A stretch of 64,000 nucleotides of DNA. It comes from CBDCTM01 sp965222005. Lineage in GTDB: Bacteria; Bacteroidota; Bacteroidia; Chitinophagales; Saprospiraceae. The notes beneath the pieces are model-generated. The model had not been told where the DNA came from and made no database searches. It worked only from the letters and a program-made list of their open reading frames with translations. The translations under genes were made by a program, and so were the position numbers. The stretch covers positions 558,001-622,000 of the forward strand of contig OZ244935.1 in the NCBI GenBank assembly GCA_965222005.1. Direction: 5' to 3'. Below, piece after piece: positions 35,504 to 44,990 of this stretch. Position 1 is the stretch's first letter; the number at the start of each line of letters is the position of its first letter.

Positions 35504-36244
35504 ATGCATCCTCAATTAATGTACAGCGAGGAATTTATAGTTCGAACGTTTCATATCGATCGCAACAAACGACTGCGCCTTCCGCACCTCATCAATTTGA
35601 TGCAGGAAGCCGCCATGCAGAATGTAATCCAGCTAGGTGTTTCAGTATGGGATTTGGAAGCTCACAATGTATCATGGGTTTTGATGCGGATGCACCTTCA
35701 GCTCAAGCGCATTCCTTTGCTGGGCGAGCAGATACGTATCATCACACGGCCTGCAGGCTTTGAAAAATACTTCACTTATCGCGACTATTGGGTTTTCGAC
35801 GGAGCCGGTCAGCTCATTGCCCAAGCACCTTCTACCTGGCTTTTAATGGATACCTCGAACCGCAAAATGAAGCGCATCCCCCAATTTATTCTCGAGTACA
35901 AAATGCCCCCTAACGAAGATTGCCTGGACCGAATCCGGCACAAATTGCCTCCCTTTGGCACTGCTGAAAGTTGTCATGAATTTGAAGTTCATTGGCACGA
36001 CCTCGACTTCAACCGGCACCTCAGTAATATGCTCTTCGTCAAATGGATGTTGGACAGCATCGATCCCGAGTTTCTGGACACAAAAACGCTCGAATCCTTT
36101 GATATTTTTTACCGGGCGGAGTGCAGGATCGGAGACAAGATAGTGGCCAGCGTGCAACAAACAGAAACGCATACTTTTTTGCATCGCCTCAGTCGGAAAT
36201 CGGATGGCAATGAGGTGGCCAGCGCTCAAAGTCAGTGGAAATAA
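35504..36244 (+). CDS. Acyl-ACP thioesterase-family protein
   Basis: 246 residues from the ATG at 35504; a second ATG at 35519 (MYSEEFIV) fits the family start equally well. Double hot-dog fold: first half with LPHLINLMQEAAMQNVIQLG and SWVLMRMHLQL, second half with FEVHWHDLDFNRHLSNMLFVKWMLD, carrying the DxNxHLNN-like catalytic motif (here DFNRHLSN). The FatA/B-like family frees fatty acids from acyl carrier protein. Convergent with msrB, with 3 bp between stops. Confidence 0.88.
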   Translation: MHPQLMYSEEFIVRTFHIDRNKRLRLPHLINLMQEAAMQNVIQLGVSVWDLEAHNVSWVLMRMHLQLKRIPLLGEQIRIITRPAGFEKYFTYRDYWVFDGAGQLIAQAPSTWLLMDTSNRKMKRIPQFILEYKMPPNEDCLDRIRHKLPPFGTAESCHEFEVHWHDLDFNRHLSNMLFVKWMLDSIDPEFLDTKTLESFDIFYRAECRIGDKIVASVQQTETHTFLHRLSRKSDGNEVASAQSQWK

Positions 36245-36247
36245 GGC

Positions 36248-36634
36248 CTATTCTTCCTCTTCCTTTTTCCAGTTTTCAAGAGACACAAAGCGGATAGACA
36301 GTGAATTGACACAATGGCGGGTATTTTTGGCGGTCAATCTTTCGCCTTCGAAAACATGCCCAAGATGGCCGCCACAATGGTTGCACAGGATTTCGGTACG
36401 CCGTCCGTCCGCATCAATCTCGCGGCGCACAGCCCCTGGCAGCTCATCATCGAAGCTGGGCCAGCCGCAGTGTGCATTGAACTTATCATCCGAGCGATAC
36501 AAGGGCTGTGCGCATTGGCGGCAAATGTAAATACCCTCCGCATCATGCAAATAGTATTCACCTGTAAAGGGGCGTTCCGTTCCTTTGTGTAGTATAATCC
36601 GTTCTTCCTCAGGACTGAGCTGGTTATATTTCAT
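36248..36634 (-). CDS. msrB: Peptide-methionine (R)-S-oxide reductase
   Basis: 128 residues from the ATG at 36634; the frame opens 11 codons earlier. Zinc-binding CRQC (38-41) and CNHC (84-87), GWPSF, GGHLGHVF, and the catalytic Cys108 in RHCVNSLSIRF. MsrB reduces the R form of methionine sulfoxide in proteins using thioredoxin. Typical length, no MsrA fusion. The C-terminus ends in a run of Glu. Confidence 0.95.
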   Translation of the reverse strand: MKYNQLSPEEERIILHKGTERPFTGEYYLHDAEGIYICRQCAQPLYRSDDKFNAHCGWPSFDDELPGAVRREIDADGRRTEILCNHCGGHLGHVFEGERLTAKNTRHCVNSLSIRFVSLENWKKEEEE

Positions 36635-36798
36635 TCCTTCGAGTTTTGAGCATTTAAAGGGTAACAAAAAATCAATATCTCCGGTTTAAATTTTCCTTCT
36701 TTCCTTATGTCAGATCAGTAAATTTCATTAACTTCAACGAATTGCAATTTAGCATACTTTTTTACGGATTCGGCCCAAATTTTAACTAGTAAAACATC

Positions 36799-37503
36799 AT
36801 GAAAAAACGAAAATCAGCCCCTTCCAAATCTTCAAAGAAAGCAGCAAAATTGAATGAAGTTGCTATCAACAAAGCCCTGGAAGCCGCACTTGACGCTAAG
36901 AAAAAAGCCAAAAAGAAATGGATTAAAGCGGTCCGCCAGCTTAATGAATTGAGCAAGCAGTGGCAAAACGAGTACAAGGCCGCAAAAAAAGAAATCACGG
37001 ACTTGCGCAAGGCAAAGGCAAAAGCTACTCAGCGAAAAACGAAAGCTAAAAAAGCTAAAAAGCCCCGTAATACCAAAAGCAAGGTAAAGCTTAAAAAAAA
37101 GAAAAGCTCCGGAACAAGTAGCAAAGCGAGCCGCCCGGCAAAAAGCGCCGTAAAATCAGCTTCGCCCCCGCCCAAAGCAAAGCTGCGCAAAACAGCCTCT
37201 ACTTCTTCCCGGCCGAAAACACGCAGCACCGCCCCCGCCCGCAGTCGTGCCGATAACTTTAGGCGCATCGAAGGGATTGGGCCAAAGATCGAGCAGCATA
37301 TCAAAGCCGCCGGCATCAAAACGTACAAACAGTTGGGTGAAACCAGAATAGCTACTCTGCGCACTATCTTGAAAAAGGCCGGACCTCGTTACAACACCCA
37401 CGATCCGGCGGGCTGGGCACAGCAAGCACGTTATGCGGCAGCCGGGCAATGGGATAAGCTGAAAGCGCATCAGGAAAAGCTGAAGAATCGTAAAAAAAGC
37501 TGA
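36799..37503 (+). CDS. Lys-rich histone H1-like protein with C-terminal helix-hairpin-helix
   Basis: 234 residues. Residues 1-150 are a Lys/Ala/Ser/Pro-rich basic tail (KKAKKKWIKAVRQ; later KLKKKKSSGTSSKASRPAKS) resembling histone H1-like tails of bacteria. Residues 150-234 form a compact domain with DNFRRIEGIGPKIEQHIKAAGI (HhH hairpin GIGPKI) and a tail NTHDPAGWAQQARYAAAGQW, resembling the HhH domain often annotated flap endonuclease-like/DUF4332. It likely binds DNA without a clear nuclease site. Possible nucleoid role is inference. Confidence 0.72.
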   Translation: MKKRKSAPSKSSKKAAKLNEVAINKALEAALDAKKKAKKKWIKAVRQLNELSKQWQNEYKAAKKEITDLRKAKAKATQRKTKAKKAKKPRNTKSKVKLKKKKSSGTSSKASRPAKSAVKSASPPPKAKLRKTASTSSRPKTRSTAPARSRADNFRRIEGIGPKIEQHIKAAGIKTYKQLGETRIATLRTILKKAGPRYNTHDPAGWAQQARYAAAGQWDKLKAHQEKLKNRKKS

Positions 37504-37704
37504 TATTTGTATAGATTCGGTATTTGCAACCGGTCAAAAATGCAGCCCCTCCAGTATAATTTTTAGTATTCGCCAGCGCGTTATTGTACAAACACACCAT
37601 TACTAAAAATGCCGCCCACTTGCTCAAAGTAGTGCAAATGCGGGGATTTATCTCCTGTTTGTAGGGCGCTATTTGTATTTTTGCAGCCAAATTTACCTGA
37701 ATCG

Positions 37705-39945
37705 ATGAACAAACTCCTTAGCCTGCTGCTATTGTGCCTACCGCTTGTAATCGGAGCGCAGGAAGAAGCTATGCGAGTGGTTCATTGCACTGCCATTCCA
37801 CAAAACATCCATGTATATAACATTTTCATCAATCAGGATAATGATAAATGGGCCGGCACCAGTAATGGGCTATACAAAATAAATTCCGCCGACAATGCTA
37901 CCAAAATCCCCATTGACAGCGACGAATGGGCCCTCCTGATGTACAACTGTGGCAATTATCCGCTCATCCTCCCCTACAACCACATCGTACGTATTGACAG
38001 CCTCAACGGGCATATTGAACTAAGCGATGACAATAGCATCAGCGCGGCTCATTATGATCTCGAACGGCAGGAGCTATGGGTTGGCACCACTGCAGCAGGC
38101 GTTTACCGATTCGCCGTCCAGGGTGAGCGAAAAGCGACACTTATCGATCATTTCAATAGTGAAAACAGCAAGCTCAAAACCAATCATATCAATACCATTT
38201 TCATTGATCGTTACAAGCGGCAATGGATTGGCACCACCAACGGAGTGCTCTATGGCGATGATGAAAAGTGGAGATTGTATGAAAAAGGGGCCAATATACA
38301 AGCCGTTACTCCTATCGGGGTGGATGTATGGATCATGAGTGAGGATGTACTTTGGAAGGCAGACAATAACAATCGATGGATCCCCGGCGACTTTGACCTG
38401 CGCCTCATCCGGGGCACGATTCGCGACATTTGCTTCGATCGGGATGCCCGCCTCTGGGTAGCCTCCGATGTGATCACCCGCTATGATGTGGTAGCGGACA
38501 AGGTGCAAGTATTTGGCTCATCGGATGGTTTTCGGAGCCGCCGCGTCACCCGCATTGCTACCGATACCGATGCTGCCCTGTGGGTAGGCACCGCTGACAG
38601 AGGTCTGTATTTGATAGAAAAAGAAACGGAGATGACGGTGAGCTGTGAAGTTACTCAAAGTCTGAGTTGTGAAGGAGGGCAAGAGGATGGTGCTCTGCAG
38701 GTAAAAATTATTGGCGGGCTGCCTCCTTTTCAATATCAATGGTCAAACCGCATGTATGGCGCCAGCCCAAAAGACCTGGGAGCCGGCTTGTACACCGTGA
38801 CGGTAACCGACAGCCAGGGCCGCCGAAAAGTAGTGAGTGCCCGCATTGATGATGTGGACCTCCAGCTTGCAGCCTCTATGCAGCGGGAAGCCAGTAGTGC
38901 CAATTTGAGCGACGGCGCTGCCATTGCCTTTGTAGAAGGTGGTCGGCCAAATTACCAGTACCGCTGGGATAATGGAGAAACTACCGCTACGGCTACTACC
39001 CTCAAGGCAGGCAAACACAGCCTTACGGTTACGGATGTCAATGGCTGTACCGCCACCACAGAAGTGGAAATCACACATCAGCCTGAACCGACGCTCGAAG
39101 ATTTGAAGGTTTTGCTTACTCAATCGGGTGAAAACGTTTGCCCTGGCGATCAAAATGCCCGCCTTTCGGCCAGTGTCAGCGGAGGTCAGCCACCTTATCA
39201 ATACACCTGGTCGAACGGAGCATCTTCGGTACAGGCCGAAGATTTGGCAGTAGGTACTTATAGCCTGACGGTGAGTGATGCTTTGGGACATACCGCTACG
39301 CAGGCTGTAGATATTAAAGGTACCCAGGTGATTCAGCTTACTATAGAAGAAGATGAATCAGCCTCTGACCCTCGTGCCCGCAATGGCAAGGCTAGCGTGC
39401 AGGCTAGTGGCGGAAGCGGCAACTTTACTTACATCTGGGATAATGGGGAATCCGGACAACAAGCTACCAAACTGATTTCCGGCACACACAGTGTGACCGT
39501 AATGGACGACAACAACTGCCGTGCCGTAGCAGAGGTGACGATCAACGAAAAGCAATTGCCCGAATTGGATGCCCGTACAGTGAGCAGTGGTCAGGTGATC
39601 CAGCTGAAGAACCTTTATTTTGAAGCAGATAGTGCCAACATTGAGGTGGTATCTATTCCAGTACTCGATGAAGTTTATAAATTTTTGCGCTCCAACGATC
39701 GCATTGTAGTGGAAGTAGGCGGCCATACCAACAACATTCCCGACCACCAATACTGCGATCGGCTGTCCACAGCCCGTGCCCAATCGGTAGCCGAATATAT
39801 TATCAGCAAAGGAATTGCCTCCAACCGAATTTTGTACAAAGGTTATGGCAAGCGAAAACCCATCGCCTCCAACCGCAGTGCAGAAGGGCGGCGACGCAAT
39901 CAGCGCGTCGAGATAAAAATATTAAGTGTAGATGACGAAGGCTAA
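37705..39945 (+). CDS. Propeller / SprB-repeat / OmpA-family protein
   Basis: 746 residues from the ATG at 37705, which gives a signal peptide (LLSLLLLCLPLVIGAQ); a TTG eight codons earlier is also in frame. About residues 35-310 carry Reg_prop propeller blades (ELWVGTTAAGVYRF, QWIGTTNGVLYG, LWVGTADRGLYLI). About 315-620 are four SprB-type repeats (GGLPPFQYQWSN, GTYSLTVSDALG). About 630-746 is an OmpA peptidoglycan-binding domain (LYFEADSANI, VEVGGHTNN, SVAEYIISKGI). The order joins a kinase-like sensor head to a cell-wall anchor with no kinase. Likely in the periplasm or outer membrane. Confidence 0.85.
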   Translation: MNKLLSLLLLCLPLVIGAQEEAMRVVHCTAIPQNIHVYNIFINQDNDKWAGTSNGLYKINSADNATKIPIDSDEWALLMYNCGNYPLILPYNHIVRIDSLNGHIELSDDNSISAAHYDLERQELWVGTTAAGVYRFAVQGERKATLIDHFNSENSKLKTNHINTIFIDRYKRQWIGTTNGVLYGDDEKWRLYEKGANIQAVTPIGVDVWIMSEDVLWKADNNNRWIPGDFDLRLIRGTIRDICFDRDARLWVASDVITRYDVVADKVQVFGSSDGFRSRRVTRIATDTDAALWVGTADRGLYLIEKETEMTVSCEVTQSLSCEGGQEDGALQVKIIGGLPPFQYQWSNRMYGASPKDLGAGLYTVTVTDSQGRRKVVSARIDDVDLQLAASMQREASSANLSDGAAIAFVEGGRPNYQYRWDNGETTATATTLKAGKHSLTVTDVNGCTATTEVEITHQPEPTLEDLKVLLTQSGENVCPGDQNARLSASVSGGQPPYQYTWSNGASSVQAEDLAVGTYSLTVSDALGHTATQAVDIKGTQVIQLTIEEDESASDPRARNGKASVQASGGSGNFTYIWDNGESGQQATKLISGTHSVTVMDDNNCRAVAEVTINEKQLPELDARTVSSGQVIQLKNLYFEADSANIEVVSIPVLDEVYKFLRSNDRIVVEVGGHTNNIPDHQYCDRLSTARAQSVAEYIISKGIASNRILYKGYGKRKPIASNRSAEGRRRNQRVEIKILSVDDEG

Positions 39946-39969
39946 GCCTTGCCACGCCAAGATTACCTG

Positions 39970-40686
39970 CTAGCTTCTCGAGGGAAAAATTCCCTGCAAA
40001 GCAATAATGTAATGGACTCCAAGGAATGGAGGCACCGTGTTGATAGCTTGCCCGCCTCCAGCAGATGAGGTAGTGCCTCTTAATTGAGCACCGGTATATT
40101 TTTCCTTTGAATCAATCTTAGAATGCATCAGGCTACCCTGAGCACTGCCTTGCTTACTATTCCGATTCGGTTTGCCACTCACCAGTTTCTTATTGACGGG
40201 AATAGAAACATTGCCAGTAATGTTGTGCTGGTGAGCTGGTAGCTGATTGACCGTGAGGTGCTGTTGCTCACTACCTCCCCTTTGGCCGAGCCGATAGCTG
40301 CTGAGCCCCGGGCCATTGCCCGGGTGGATACTTACCCTGCCCCGCAAATCAGGAAGAGCGAAGGTGGTGCGGCCATCCCCGCCATAGGTGGTGCCGAGGA
40401 GAGCGAAAAGGGCTTGATTTTGCGATATTGGCAAAAGCTGCCCGTTGCAGAAAGCCCAGCCACGCGGTGCAAAATTGCCGGCAAACATGCTGATCTCCCC
40501 AATAAAGGGCTCTGCAGAAGCAGTACGCCCATTGGCAGTATGAGGACTCGTGGCATCCTCTTTTGCAGAAAGGCCGGAAAAGGGGGCCAGCACAGTGCCA
40601 AAAGCCAGCGTACCGAGCAATTTGCGGAAAAAATTTCTTCTTTTGGCATTGGAATGCCCTGCGGGTTGAAGGGGTTGGTTTTTCAT
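39970..40686 (-). CDS. Tat-exported phage tail collar-domain protein
   Basis: 238 residues from the ATG at 40686 (an ATG 12 bp upstream is equally possible). N-terminus with twin-arginine motif KRRNFFRKLLGTLAFG and hydrophobic stretch. The rest is the tail-collar (TC)/microcystin-dependent-protein fold: GEISMFAGNFAPRGWAFCNGQLLPI, ALFALLGTTYGGDGRTTFALPDLRGR, LPAHQHNI and NTVPPFLGVHYIIALQG at the end. In phage these form fibre tips; bacterial copies are of unknown role. No other phage genes are near, so this is a chromosomal family member, not a prophage. Confidence 0.85.
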   Translation of the reverse strand: MKNQPLQPAGHSNAKRRNFFRKLLGTLAFGTVLAPFSGLSAKEDATSPHTANGRTASAEPFIGEISMFAGNFAPRGWAFCNGQLLPISQNQALFALLGTTYGGDGRTTFALPDLRGRVSIHPGNGPGLSSYRLGQRGGSEQQHLTVNQLPAHQHNITGNVSIPVNKKLVSGKPNRNSKQGSAQGSLMHSKIDSKEKYTGAQLRGTTSSAGGGQAINTVPPFLGVHYIIALQGIFPSRS

Positions 40687-41022
40687 TTGGTGAAACATTT
40701 TAAGGTGAAGAATTAGTGTTTGAAAAACTAATACACTTAGAGAGCTCATAAGCTAGCCCACATGAACTAATATCCTCCTGAAGGTAGGAAAATTAAGGGA
40801 AAACAGCATATTTGGGCAGGTAACGGCAAAAAAAAAGCCCGCCGAAGCGAGCCATTTGAAACGAAATCTTACATTTTTTAACCAAAACTTACATTCCAAT
40901 AAAGGCAATTAGTATGCCAAAAGGCGAACTCAGCATCATTTTTTTCACGAAGCCGGGCCGAGAACTTTGAAAAGCTGTAAATTGTTATAGGAGTCCTGTT
41001 TATTAATAAAAACCTTCAATAC
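40687..41022. other. Divergent intergenic region between tail-collar gene and GAF gene
   Basis: 336 bp with a minus-strand terminator at 40828-40852 and AT-rich DNA from 40860 to 41020. No promoter matching the TTG/TAnnTTTG pattern was found with confidence. Confidence 0.5.
40828..40852 (-). terminator. Minus-strand intrinsic terminator in a leader position
   Basis: Read on the minus strand: GCTCGC, loop TTCG, GCGGGC (one G-U), then nine T. It lies 142 bp upstream of the tail-collar start with no minus-strand gene before it, so it may end a leader or small RNA. Confidence 0.65.
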
Positions 41023-43407
41023 GTGGCAAAACAAAAAGTATCAGACTATTTTGCGGAATTGCCAGAGCTGCCGATGAAGCTCACTCTTAGCCTGGCAAGC
41101 ATATTCAGGCATTTTGAAAAAATGGTGGAGAGCGACGATCTCGTTTCTGCAGAGCTGGGGCAAAAAGTGCTGGAACGGCTGGCGGATGCAAAAGCCCTCC
41201 GCAAGCCTATTACGGATATGAAAACGCTCCAAAAGTATGACCACCAGATCCGGCTGCTGTTTTCCACCCTCTTTCCTCCGGCCCTGGCTACCAATGAAAT
41301 AAAAGCGGCTACCTTGCCGATGACGCCACTTTTCATCCACCTTTCGGATCGCTTTGCCAATATCGTTAAAAATGCCGGAGCTGATTTTAAGCTTGAATTT
41401 CGCGATACCAACCCGGATCTATTTTATTTGTATTCCTGCTCCTTCATTCTGGACGTTATGTATGGCCTGTCATCCAGCGTCAAGCGGCCCATGTTTATTG
41501 ACATCCCCGACATTCAGAAAAATACCATCCGGCATTACCGGGCCTTTATCAATGCAGACTTCATGGATTTCAAGCTGCTTGATAAAAACTTCAAGCTCTC
41601 ACAAGAGGATATCAAGCTGCTATTGGACAACTTCGATAATGTGGCCTTGTGGAAGGAAAAAATTCCGCCCAACACCTTTGAGCTGCAGGGCTTTTCTCTC
41701 ATCACCATTTTTGACGTAACTCCTGATGAAGTTCTTGCCAATTTGAAAACGCAGCTCCTGAAAAGCAATGCGCTCAACCAGCCTGGCGTCGTTGAAACTA
41801 TCCGGCAGAAGTTGCAAACACTGCTCGACATCTCTGACCTCAAGTTCGGTTTTGCCTTTATCGATGAGGATGGTCTAAAGATCAACTCGATGAAGAATAA
41901 TTATTCCAACAGCATCATCCTTTCTGAGCAGGACGAAATACATTTCGGAGAAGGGTTTTGCGATCGGGCTACGCATGATTTTTTCGATGAGCACAAAGTA
42001 GTGGCGATCTCGGATGTAGAAAAAGCCAGCCAGTTTGCTCCCCTGTACAAGAGGCTTTTGGATCAAAAGCTGGGAAGCTATCTGGCTGCACCAATTGTTT
42101 TCAACAACAAATTGATTGGCTTGTTCGAGCTGGGTTCCTCCGAAAACGGTCAGCTCAACTCTACAACTCCTCACAAGCTATCGGAAGTGTTGCCTCTGTT
42201 TACACTGGCCCTTCAGCAAAATGTGGAAGAGTATCAAAACAAATTGGAGCTCATCGTTCAGGAAAAATACACGGCCATTCATCCTTCTGTAGCCTGGCGG
42301 TTTTTTGAAGCTGCGGAGAATCTGCTCAAAACGCAACAACTGATGGACACGGAGCAGGTGGAAGACATTCGCTTCGAAAATTTGTATCCGCTCTATGGCC
42401 AGTCAGACATCAAAGGCTCATCCACACAGCGCAATCTGGCTATTCAGGAGGATCTGGTACACCAATTGGAGCTAGCATCGGAGGTGCTCAATGAGGCTGC
42501 CAAAGCCCAGCCGATGCCAATTTTCAACCACCTGCTGTACCGCCTGAACAACTATTCAAAAAGCTTACAGCAGGGACTCAATGCAGGCGATGAAGTGAGC
42601 ATTTTGGAATTTTTGCGGCTGGAAGTGTATCCCGTATTCGATCATCTACGATTGCAGAATGCTGAACTAAAAAAGGCAATCGATAATTATACTTCCCAGC
42701 TGGATTCTGAACTGGGCGTTATTTATCAGCGGCGAAAAGAATATGAGCAGAGTGTCCAGCTTATCAACGAAAAGCTTTCTGATTACATTGATCGACAACA
42801 AGCACTGGCTCAGAAAATGTATCCGCATTATTTCGAAAAATATAAGACGGATGGTGTAGAATTCAACATTTACATCGGCCAGTCGATGGTAAAAAACCGC
42901 ACATTTAATTTGATGCATCTCCACAACTTGCGCCTTTGGCAGTTGCTTGCTATCTGTGGGATGGAAAATGTGATGCACGAATTGAAGCAGCAGCTAAAAG
43001 TGCCGCTCGATGTAGCTTCGCTCATTCTCATCCACAGCAGCCCCCTGTCGGTTACCTTCCGCATGGACGAGAAGCGCTTCGATGTGGACGGAGCTTACAA
43101 TGTACGCTACGAGATCACCAAAAAACGTATTGACAAAGCCTACATAAAAGGAACCAATGAACGTTTGACACAGCCAGGCAAGATTGCTATTGTGTATTCT
43201 CAAAATCGGGAGGCCGAGGAGTACGTCAAGTACATCGAATACTTGCAAAGTACAGGGATGTTGGGTGAAGAAATCGAATATCTCGATTTGCAGGATCTGC
43301 AGGGAGCCAGTGGTTTGCGTGCGCTGCGAGTGACGGTCAATTATGACAAAACATTCGCCAAAAAGACTGACAAGATGTTGAGCAATGTGGCCGAAATGAA
43401 TACCTGA
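41023..43407 (+). CDS. GAF-domain protein of unknown function
   Basis: 794 residues from a GTG at 41023. A GAF-like segment lies at about 275-390 (FGFAFIDEDGLKINSMKNN, LGSYLAAPIVFNNKLIGLFELGSS). The N-terminal 250 and C-terminal 350 residues are mostly helical, with a coiled-coil-like run (YQRRKEYEQSVQLINEKL) and a final mixed alpha/beta part (KRIDKAYIKGTNERLTQPGKI) that I do not recognise. No kinase, cyclase or effector domain is visible. It stands alone, about 290 bp upstream of an Hpt gene on the same strand, which suggests a signalling role (inference). Confidence 0.7.
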   Translation: MAKQKVSDYFAELPELPMKLTLSLASIFRHFEKMVESDDLVSAELGQKVLERLADAKALRKPITDMKTLQKYDHQIRLLFSTLFPPALATNEIKAATLPMTPLFIHLSDRFANIVKNAGADFKLEFRDTNPDLFYLYSCSFILDVMYGLSSSVKRPMFIDIPDIQKNTIRHYRAFINADFMDFKLLDKNFKLSQEDIKLLLDNFDNVALWKEKIPPNTFELQGFSLITIFDVTPDEVLANLKTQLLKSNALNQPGVVETIRQKLQTLLDISDLKFGFAFIDEDGLKINSMKNNYSNSIILSEQDEIHFGEGFCDRATHDFFDEHKVVAISDVEKASQFAPLYKRLLDQKLGSYLAAPIVFNNKLIGLFELGSSENGQLNSTTPHKLSEVLPLFTLALQQNVEEYQNKLELIVQEKYTAIHPSVAWRFFEAAENLLKTQQLMDTEQVEDIRFENLYPLYGQSDIKGSSTQRNLAIQEDLVHQLELASEVLNEAAKAQPMPIFNHLLYRLNNYSKSLQQGLNAGDEVSILEFLRLEVYPVFDHLRLQNAELKKAIDNYTSQLDSELGVIYQRRKEYEQSVQLINEKLSDYIDRQQALAQKMYPHYFEKYKTDGVEFNIYIGQSMVKNRTFNLMHLHNLRLWQLLAICGMENVMHELKQQLKVPLDVASLILIHSSPLSVTFRMDEKRFDVDGAYNVRYEITKKRIDKAYIKGTNERLTQPGKIAIVYSQNREAEEYVKYIEYLQSTGMLGEEIEYLDLQDLQGASGLRALRVTVNYDKTFAKKTDKMLSNVAEMNT

Positions 43408-43694
43408 AGCTATGAGTTAGTGGGTTGAAATGATCCTTTTACATTCTCTTCACCTTTATAATTTGTGACAGGCATTCCACAGTATTTCCTTTTAAAACAC
43501 GCTAAGCCTGCCCACCGCAACTAGCTGACTATCAGTTAGTTATATATCATTAACTTATAAGACCGTTAGCATCTGCAAAGCTTCATTTCGCAACTTTTCG
43601 GAGACGTTTTTTTTGGTATATGGCATAGATATAGTGGATAGTTCAATCTAACGAGTAAGCCACGCCACCCTACTCAAGAAAATTCCGAATTGAT

Positions 43695-44123
43695 ATGGCT
43701 GTTAAGCTTTTCAACGATGCTTCTTCGTCGCATCCTTTCCCTTTGCTAAAACCGTTGGCGAACTTGGAAATAGACTTCACCTTTTTGCATACACACTTTG
43801 GCAATAAGGAGGCACCTTTGCAGGAGATGCTCAATTTGTTCCTCATTGTGGTAGAACCGCAAGTTGAGTTGTTGACCAGATACAGAGAAGAAGGCAATTG
43901 GATAGGCTTTAGCCACAGCCTGCACAAAATAAAATCCAGCTTTCATTATCTGGGCTTCCATGAGCTCCTTAAAACGGCCGACTGGCTGGAGCAGGCCGTT
44001 CTCCAACAAACAAATTCCGCCAAGATGGAATCATTGATAAAAGACTTTTGTCAGGGCCTGAAGATAGCAATAGCGCTGGTAAAGGATGAAGTCATCCAAC
44101 GCCCCAACTCCGCCAATCAATAA
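43695..44123 (+). CDS. Hpt (histidine phosphotransfer) domain protein
   Basis: 142 residues, one helical Hpt domain. The phosphorylatable His77 lies in SLHKIKSSFHYLGF, which matches the HxLKGSS-like signature. There is no attached kinase or receiver. Such orphan Hpt proteins relay phosphate between hybrid kinases and receivers; no such partner is adjacent. It may act with the upstream GAF protein (inference). Convergent with the UspA gene with 12 bp between. Confidence 0.75.
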   Translation: MAVKLFNDASSSHPFPLLKPLANLEIDFTFLHTHFGNKEAPLQEMLNLFLIVVEPQVELLTRYREEGNWIGFSHSLHKIKSSFHYLGFHELLKTADWLEQAVLQQTNSAKMESLIKDFCQGLKIAIALVKDEVIQRPNSANQ

Positions 44124-44135
44124 GTAGTGTACATA

Positions 44136-44963
44136 TCATTTGACGTGCAACACCATCACAGGGAACGTGGCTTGTTCTACTACCTTTTTGGTCGTGCTTT
44201 TGTGCAATACATTTTCCCAAAACGAGCGTTGGCGGGTCACCATCACCACCATATCTATCGAGGTTTCCGTCACATAATTATTGAGCCCTTCCCAAACCGT
44301 ATCATCTTCAATATGCACCAGCTTGTAGGAAAGCTCCGGCGCTTTTTCTTCAAAGGTGTTTTTCAGCACCAGGTTTTCCAGTATCCGATCACCTGTTTCC
44401 TTTTCACTATTGACGTGTACCAGGTGAATAGCAGCCTCAAATACTCTCGCAAAATTCAATATCCTATCAAAAAGCTGGTCATCGGCCGATTCGTATTGGC
44501 TGGTGTAGGCAATATTCCGAATGCCGGCAAACTGCACATGGATCGGCACCAAAAGTACCGGGCAGCCTGATTTGCGCGATACATGGGAGGAAATGCTGCC
44601 GAATGTCTTTTCCAGCAGGCCTCCTGCTCCCGTCATCCCCATTACCAGCAGGTCGATACCTTCCTGGTTCGACATGTTGACCAGCTCATCGGCGGCGAAG
44701 CCGAGCACCAATTCGCTATCGATTTTGGCAGCAGCTCCCGATGAGGAGACATTTTGTTCGATGAATCGCTGTAGCTTCTCCTGCTTGATCTTCACATCGC
44801 TGGCACCGAGGGAGGTATTGTAAAAGGCGGAAGGGTCGGCAGAGGGATGGTGAACATGCACCACTTTGAGCGACCATGTGAGGAAGGAGGCCAGCTCCTG
44901 AGCATATAGAAAAGCCTTGCGGGCTGTGTCAGAAAAATCAGTAGGAACGAGAATTGTATTCAT
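44136..44963 (-). CDS. Universal stress protein, tandem UspA domains
   Basis: 275 residues: two UspA domains in tandem. The first starts MNTILVPTDFSDTARKAFLYA and has the ATP-type motif GMTGAGGLLEKTFGSISSHVSRKSGCPVL; the second (about 150-275) is more degenerate (MVVMVTRQRSFWENVLHKSTTKKVVEQATFPVMVLHV), keeping a weaker G/S loop. Cytoplasmic nucleotide-binding stress proteins. It is 27 bp downstream of the K+ channel gene on the same strand, so likely co-transcribed. Confidence 0.9.
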   Translation of the reverse strand: MNTILVPTDFSDTARKAFLYAQELASFLTWSLKVVHVHHPSADPSAFYNTSLGASDVKIKQEKLQRFIEQNVSSSGAAAKIDSELVLGFAADELVNMSNQEGIDLLVMGMTGAGGLLEKTFGSISSHVSRKSGCPVLLVPIHVQFAGIRNIAYTSQYESADDQLFDRILNFARVFEAAIHLVHVNSEKETGDRILENLVLKNTFEEKAPELSYKLVHIEDDTVWEGLNNYVTETSIDMVVMVTRQRSFWENVLHKSTTKKVVEQATFPVMVLHVK

Positions 44964-44990
44964 TTTTATACGATTGTAACTAAGAGTGTG

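Noticed and set aside
39970..40749. Prophage remnant at the tail-collar gene
   Set aside because: No other phage structural, lysis or integrase gene nearby, and the protein has a bacterial Tat signal.
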